Positions 59,401 through 64,000 of a DNA stretch of 64,000 nucleotides are shown here, piece by piece. The notes under the pieces were generated by a model that was not told the origin of the DNA, searched no databases, and worked only from the letters and a program-made list of their open reading frames with translations. The stretch's first letter is position 1. The number at the start of each line of letters is the position of its first letter. This DNA comes from Cerasibacillus sp036516575 (GTDB lineage: Bacteria; Bacillota; Bacilli; Bacillales; Amphibacillaceae): contig NZ_DATBTY010000073.1 in assembly GCF_036516575.1 (NCBI RefSeq), positions 62,001 through 126,000 on the forward strand. The letters run 5' to 3'. A program made the translations under genes and the position numbers.

Positions 59401-60609
59401 ATGGTCGAACTATGGCTCATTGAAATACTAAAAGCAATCGGAAAAATGTTTTTGAATCCATTATTTTACTGGGCCTTTATCCTAATCGTTTTTACTGGTT
59501 ATTTCCGGATTAAAGGCGAACGAATGGATTTTGGTTCCAAAATATTTAACTTATTTTCAGAGTGGAAACAGACTTGGGTATTATCCATTGGGTTTGGCAT
59601 CTTTCTTTCTTTAGTTTCTATAGGTGTTGGGATTGTCTTTTCGTTGGAAACTTTGTTATTTATAAGTATCATTGTCATATTATTAAGCATGACATCACGT
59701 CTAAATCTATTGTCTGCTAGTTACACATTAGGGTTAACGATACTATTGTTATTATTTTTACCACCACTACTTACGAAACAATCATATATTGATCCGGATT
59801 TTTTCGGTGTGATTAACTTTCCGGGATTAGCTATTTTGTTGGCCCTCTTTTTAGTTATGGAAGGAATGATGTTAAGACGGACAAAACGTAACCAAACATT
59901 CCCTACATTAACTAGGAGTCGTCGTGGTTCATGGGTTGGGGCACATCATGTGAAGAAAATGTCCATGGTCCCATTTTTCGCTGTGGTTCCTATTGGCGAT
60001 TTATCACCGTTTGCATCATTTTGGCCATACTTATCATTTGGTCCAGAAGAAACATATAGTCTTGTCCTGGTGCCGTTTTTAATTGGCTTTAATTATAAGG
60101 TGATAGGAACGTTACCACATCTAGCTGGTCGTAAACTTGGTCATCAAATCTTGTTATTATCTGTGATTGTTTTAGCGTTAGCGATTGCGACGATTTGGAT
60201 GCCACAACTTATTTTAGTAGCGGTGGCTATTGCCATTATCGGTAAAGAGTTTATCAATTATCGCCATCGCGTCACAGAGCAATCGCAAGCACCTTATTTT
60301 TATGATGTGCCAGAAGGATTACGTGTTTTAAGTATTATCCCAGGTTCACCAGCTGATCGTCTCGATGTGTTAGTCGGTGAGACGATTACGAAGGTAAATG
60401 GAAAACCAATCAATGATGTCGATGCGTTTTATCACGCTTTACAGGAAAAAGGTGCCCACTATCGACTAGACATTGTTGATGATCACGGAGAAGTTCGATT
60501 TGTCCGTGCAGCGATGTATGAAGGGGACGATCATGAACTGGGTTTTATTTTTCCCGACCGTCCTTATGGGTTTCGTGAAGAAGAACCCAAAGAATCAGTA
60601 TCAAGCTAA
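59401..60609 (+). CDS. minJ: Septum-site protein MinJ (PDZ membrane protein)
   Basis: A 402-residue membrane protein with about seven helices (residues 10-290) and a cytoplasmic PDZ domain (about 300-385; VLSIIPGSPADRLDVLVGET, ITKVNGKPINDVDAF). In B. subtilis MinJ (YvjD) bridges DivIVA and MinD to place the septum, and the gene lies between ctpB and uvrB, as here. AAAGGTGTGA precedes the ATG. It starts 35 bases after ctpB and is followed by a strong terminator. Confidence 0.93.
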   Translation: MVELWLIEILKAIGKMFLNPLFYWAFILIVFTGYFRIKGERMDFGSKIFNLFSEWKQTWVLSIGFGIFLSLVSIGVGIVFSLETLLFISIIVILLSMTSRLNLLSASYTLGLTILLLLFLPPLLTKQSYIDPDFFGVINFPGLAILLALFLVMEGMMLRRTKRNQTFPTLTRSRRGSWVGAHHVKKMSMVPFFAVVPIGDLSPFASFWPYLSFGPEETYSLVLVPFLIGFNYKVIGTLPHLAGRKLGHQILLLSVIVLALAIATIWMPQLILVAVAIAIIGKEFINYRHRVTEQSQAPYFYDVPEGLRVLSIIPGSPADRLDVLVGETITKVNGKPINDVDAFYHALQEKGAHYRLDIVDDHGEVRFVRAAMYEGDDHELGFIFPDRPYGFREEEPKESVSS

Positions 60610-60621
60610 TCAATCATATTA

Positions 60622-60652
60622 AAAAATCTGTTCACTAGGAACAGATTTTTTT
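60622..60652 (+). terminator. Terminator after minJ
   Basis: AAATCTGTTC (60624-60633) pairs with GAACAGATTT (60639-60648), followed by TTTTT. Confidence 0.9.
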
Positions 60653-60671
60653 CTCATTATGACAAAAAAGT

Positions 60672-60700
60672 CGAATGCTCGTTCGCATGTATGCTATAAT
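60672..60700 (+). promoter_or_regulatory. SOS box and promoter of uvrBA
   Basis: CGAATGCTCGTTCG (60672-60685) matches the Bacillus LexA box CGAACNNNNGTTCG with a single change. TATAAT at 60695-60700 is the -10 element, so LexA would cover the promoter. Confidence 0.85.
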
Positions 60701-60741
60701 GAATGCATGTAAAAGGATTCTTAAAAATGGAGGCGGTACAA

Positions 60742-62727
60742 GTGACTAAAAAGTTTGAACTTGTATCATCATTTAAGCCACAAGGTGACCAACCTGGGGC
60801 AATTAAAGATTTAGTAAACAAAGTGTTAGCTGGTCAAAAAAATCAGACATTACTTGGAGCAACAGGTACTGGTAAAACATTCACCGTATCTAACGTCGTT
60901 AAGGAAATTAATCGTCCAACACTCGTTATTGCCCATAATAAAACATTAGCAGGGCAATTATACAGTGAATTTAAAGAGTTCTTTCCTAATAATGCGGTCG
61001 AATACTTTGTTAGCTATTATGACTATTACCAACCAGAAGCTTATGTACCATCGTCCGATACGTATATAGAGAAAGACGCAAGCATTAATGATGAAATAGA
61101 TAAATTGCGACATTCGGCAACATCAGCTCTTTTTGAAAGACGCGATGTTCTCATTGTCGCCAGTGTGTCATGTATTTACGGATTAGGGTCGCCAGAAGAA
61201 TACAGAAGTCAAGTGCTTTCTTTAAGAGTAGGCATGGAAAAAGACCGTGACCAATTATTACGTGAGCTTGTCGATATTTTATATACACGTAATGACATTG
61301 ATTTTCAACGGGGGACATTTCGTGTGCGAGGAGACTCCGTGGAAATCATTCCAGCATCATTAGAAGAACATTGTATTCGGATTGAGTTTTTTGGAGACGA
61401 AATTGATCGGATTCGAGAGGTTGATGCTTTAACAGGAGAAATTATTGGTGAACGTGAACATGTGGCGATTTTCCCAGCATCACACTTCGTTACACGTGAA
61501 GAAAAAATGAAGAAAGCGATCATCAATATTAAAAAGGAATTAGAAGAACGATTAGCGGAATTACGTTCAGAAGAAAAGTTACTTGAGGCCCAACGATTAG
61601 AACAACGGACGAATTATGATATTGAAATGATGGAAGAGATGGGCTTTTGTTCAGGAATTGAAAACTACTCACGCCATTTGACATTTCGTGAAGCAGGCTC
61701 AACACCGTATACATTATTAGATTACTTCCCAGACGATTACTTAATTGTCATTGATGAATCACATGTGACATTACCACAAATTAGAGGCATGTATAATGGT
61801 GACCAAGCACGTAAGCAAGTGTTAGTTGATCATGGCTTTCGTTTACCATCAGCTTTAGATAACCGTCCATTGAAGTTCGCTGAATTCGAGAAAAAAGCGA
61901 ATCAAATGATTTTCGTATCGGCAACTCCTGGGCCATATGAACTTGAACATGCACCAGATGTGACTGAACAGATTATTCGCCCGACTGGATTATTGGACCC
62001 AGTCGTTGATGTCCGTCCGATTAAGGGGCAGATTGATGATTTAATAGGTGAAATTAATAAGAGGCTTGAAAGAAATGAACGCGTTCTTGTGACAACTTTA
62101 ACGAAAAAAATGTCCGAAGACTTAACTGATTATTTAAAGGATATTGATATGAAAGTTGCCTACTTACATTCCGATATAAAAACATTAGAAAGGATCGAGA
62201 TTATTCGTGACTTGCGAATCGGCAAGTATGATGTATTAATCGGGATTAACCTACTAAGAGAAGGATTAGATATCCCAGAAGTGTCACTCGTTGCTATATT
62301 AGATGCAGATAAAGAAGGATTCCTTCGTTCAGAACGATCGTTGATTCAGACGATGGGCCGAGCAGCTAGAAATGCTAACGGGCAAGTAATTATGTATGCT
62401 GATAAGATGACAGATTCTATGCAAGTGGCTATTGAAGAAACGAAAAGACGCCGTGAAATTCAACAGGCTTATAATGAAAAACACGGCATTGTACCAACAA
62501 CAATCCAAAAAGAAGTACGCGATGTCATTCGTGCGACAATGGTTGCAGAAGACGCAGAAAAAACATATGAACCAAAAGCAAAGCAATTCCACAAAATGCC
62601 AAAACGGGATAAAGAAAAAGTATTGCAAAATATGGAAAAAGAAATGCGCGAAGCAGCAAAAGCACTCGATTTCGAAAAAGCAGCAGAACTACGCGATTTA
62701 CTTTTCGAATTAAAATCAGAACTATGA
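60742..62727 (+). CDS. uvrB: Excinuclease ABC subunit B
   Basis: A 661-residue DNA repair helicase-like protein that verifies damage handed over by UvrA and recruits UvrC. Walker A GATGTGKTFTVSNV, the beta-hairpin region YDYYQPEAYVPSSDTYIEKD, the DESH box VIDESHVTLP, and motif VI MGRAARNANG are present, as is the C-terminal UVR motif (MREAAKALDFEKAAELRDLL). GTG at 60742 (VTKKFELVSSFKPQ) is chosen since GGAGG lies 8 bases upstream and the N-terminus then matches the family. Confidence 0.97.
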   Translation: MTKKFELVSSFKPQGDQPGAIKDLVNKVLAGQKNQTLLGATGTGKTFTVSNVVKEINRPTLVIAHNKTLAGQLYSEFKEFFPNNAVEYFVSYYDYYQPEAYVPSSDTYIEKDASINDEIDKLRHSATSALFERRDVLIVASVSCIYGLGSPEEYRSQVLSLRVGMEKDRDQLLRELVDILYTRNDIDFQRGTFRVRGDSVEIIPASLEEHCIRIEFFGDEIDRIREVDALTGEIIGEREHVAIFPASHFVTREEKMKKAIINIKKELEERLAELRSEEKLLEAQRLEQRTNYDIEMMEEMGFCSGIENYSRHLTFREAGSTPYTLLDYFPDDYLIVIDESHVTLPQIRGMYNGDQARKQVLVDHGFRLPSALDNRPLKFAEFEKKANQMIFVSATPGPYELEHAPDVTEQIIRPTGLLDPVVDVRPIKGQIDDLIGEINKRLERNERVLVTTLTKKMSEDLTDYLKDIDMKVAYLHSDIKTLERIEIIRDLRIGKYDVLIGINLLREGLDIPEVSLVAILDADKEGFLRSERSLIQTMGRAARNANGQVIMYADKMTDSMQVAIEETKRRREIQQAYNEKHGIVPTTIQKEVRDVIRATMVAEDAEKTYEPKAKQFHKMPKRDKEKVLQNMEKEMREAAKALDFEKAAELRDLLFELKSEL

Positions 62728-62760
62728 CGATATTTTTAATGTGGAAGGATGATCGTGCCA

Positions 62761-64000
62761 ATGCCTAATAAATCAATCAAAATAAAGGGAGCACGTGCAA
62801 ATAATTTAAAAAATATTGACTTGGAAATTCCTAAAAATAAATTAGTTGTTATGACAGGCTTATCAGGATCAGGAAAGTCATCACTCGCCTTTGATACGAT
62901 TTATGCTGAAGGACAAAGACGTTACGTTGAATCGTTATCAGCCTATGCAAGGCAATTTCTTGGCCAAATGGACAAGCCAGATGTTGATATGATTGAAGGG
63001 CTATCACCAGCCATTTCGATTGATCAAAAGACGACGAGTAAAAACCCTCGTTCAACTGTAGGAACAGTAACGGAAATTTATGATTATTTACGCTTACTTT
63101 ATGCCCGAATTGGTCGCCCTGTTTGTCCGAAACATGGAATTGAAATTACTTCACAAACCGTTCAGCAAATGGTTGACCGTATTATGGAATTTCCAGAACG
63201 CACACGATTACAAATTCTTGGTCCGGTTGTTTCAGGGCGAAAAGGTGAACATATTCGGATACTTGAAAAGCTAAAACAAGAAGGATTTGTACGTATACGT
63301 GTGGACAAAGAAATGCGCGAAGTGACAGAAGATATTAAACTCGATAAAAATAAAAAGCATTCAATTGAAGTCGTTGTTGATCGAATCATTGTTAAACCTG
63401 GTGTAGAAGGACGCTTAAGTGATTCATTAGAAACAGCACTTGAACTTGGTCAAGGCCGAGTGATTGTCGATATCATTGGTGAAGAAGAAATTGTCTTTAG
63501 TGAACTCCATGCCTGTCCAAAATGTGGCTTTTCCATAGGTGAATTAGAACCGCGTTTATTTTCTTTTAATAGTCCATTCGGCGCTTGTCCAACTTGTGAC
63601 GGACTTGGAACAAACTTAGAGGTTGATGTTGATCTTGTCATTCCAGATTGGAATAAAACATTGAATGAACATGCGATTATTGCTTGGAAGCCTATCAGTT
63701 CACAATACTATCCACAGCTTTTAAAAAGCGTTTGCTCACATTATGGGATTAACATGGATACACCTGTTAAAGACTTACCGAAAGAACAAATGGAGCGGAT
63801 TTTATATGGAACTGGTGAAGAGAAAATTCACTTTTATTATGTAAATGATTTCGGCAAAGTCCACGATAAAACGATTCACTTTGAGGGTGTGATCAATAAT
63901 ATTGCCCGCCGCTATCAAGAAACATCTTCAGAATTCATTCGAGAGACATTAGAAAAATATATGGCACAGAAACATTGTCCAACCTGTAAAGGCTACCGTT
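62761..64000 (+). CDS. uvrA: Excinuclease ABC subunit A (5' part, runs off the window)
   Basis: The first 413 codons of UvrA, open to the window's end, downstream of uvrB by 33 bases and after GGAAGG. It is an ABC-type ATPase that finds bulky DNA lesions. Seen: Walker A GLSGSGKSSLAFDTIYAEGQ (about 31-50), SLSAYARQFLGQM, the signature-side zinc module with CPKCGF and CPTC (about 250-285), and HCPTCKGYR at the edge. The second ATPase half is outside the window. It is co-transcribed with uvrB under the SOS box. Confidence 0.97.
   Translation, partial: MPNKSIKIKGARANNLKNIDLEIPKNKLVVMTGLSGSGKSSLAFDTIYAEGQRRYVESLSAYARQFLGQMDKPDVDMIEGLSPAISIDQKTTSKNPRSTVGTVTEIYDYLRLLYARIGRPVCPKHGIEITSQTVQQMVDRIMEFPERTRLQILGPVVSGRKGEHIRILEKLKQEGFVRIRVDKEMREVTEDIKLDKNKKHSIEVVVDRIIVKPGVEGRLSDSLETALELGQGRVIVDIIGEEEIVFSELHACPKCGFSIGELEPRLFSFNSPFGACPTCDGLGTNLEVDVDLVIPDWNKTLNEHAIIAWKPISSQYYPQLLKSVCSHYGINMDTPVKDLPKEQMERILYGTGEEKIHFYYVNDFGKVHDKTIHFEGVINNIARRYQETSSEFIRETLEKYMAQKHCPTCKGYR

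Overview
The window is chromosomal DNA of a low-GC, Gram-positive, flagellated, competence-capable member of the Bacillaceae. The right half keeps the Bacillus order yvyE-degS-degU-degV-comFA-comFC-yvyF-flgM-flgN-flgK-flgL-yviE-fliW-csrA-flaG-fliD-fliS-fliT-hpf-secA-prfB-cccB-ftsE-ftsX-(M23)-ctpB-minJ-uvrB-uvrA. Strong GGAGG-type ribosome binding sites, frequent TTG/GTG starts, SigD and SigB promoter motifs, a cre-like site and Bacillaceae intergenic hairpin repeats agree with this. The genus cannot be fixed from the sequence. I see no rRNA, tRNA, CRISPR array, prophage or intact IS.

Region 1 (1-6.8 kb): the end of a serine hydrolase, a chemoreceptor behind a SigD promoter, and a TAXI-type TRAP transporter. 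The TRAP binding protein is circularly permuted: after its lipoprotein signal comes the usual C-terminal half of the family, then the usual N-terminal half. This is the most unusual object in the window.

Region 2 (7-15.8 kb): one apparent operon for N-acetylmuramic acid/cell-wall sugar salvage. It has NagZ-like GH3, a sugar ABC importer without ATPase, NamZ-like exo-muramidase, MurQ, a BadF-type amino-sugar kinase and a MurR-like regulator. NagZ and NamZ lack signal peptides, so hydrolysis seems to be cytoplasmic after ABC import, in place of the secreted-enzyme/PTS (MurP) layout of B. subtilis. nagA-nagB at 32.8 kb would finish the pathway to fructose-6-phosphate.

Region 3 (15.7-35.4 kb): accessory and less conserved genes. 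These are an XRE regulator with an HD-GYP protein, a LuxR protein with a degenerate receiver domain, two MFS carriers, a DASS carboxylate carrier, YdjO, three small exported coiled-coil proteins of unknown function, a PRK06851-like ATPase, an IDEAL-domain protein, a sortase D/LCP/PBP3 operon on the minus strand, VanZ, nagAB and YvyE. Several palindromic intergenic repeats lie here.

Region 4 (35.7-64 kb): DegSU, competence ComFA/ComFC (no comFB), the late flagellar operon (no hag between csrA and flaG), stress-type HPF, a 51-aa ORF near Spo0A-box-like motifs, SecA, RF2 with its programmed +1 frameshift, cytochrome c-551, FtsEX with a PcsB/CwlO-like M23 protein, CtpB, MinJ, and uvrB-uvrA behind an SOS box; uvrA runs off the window.
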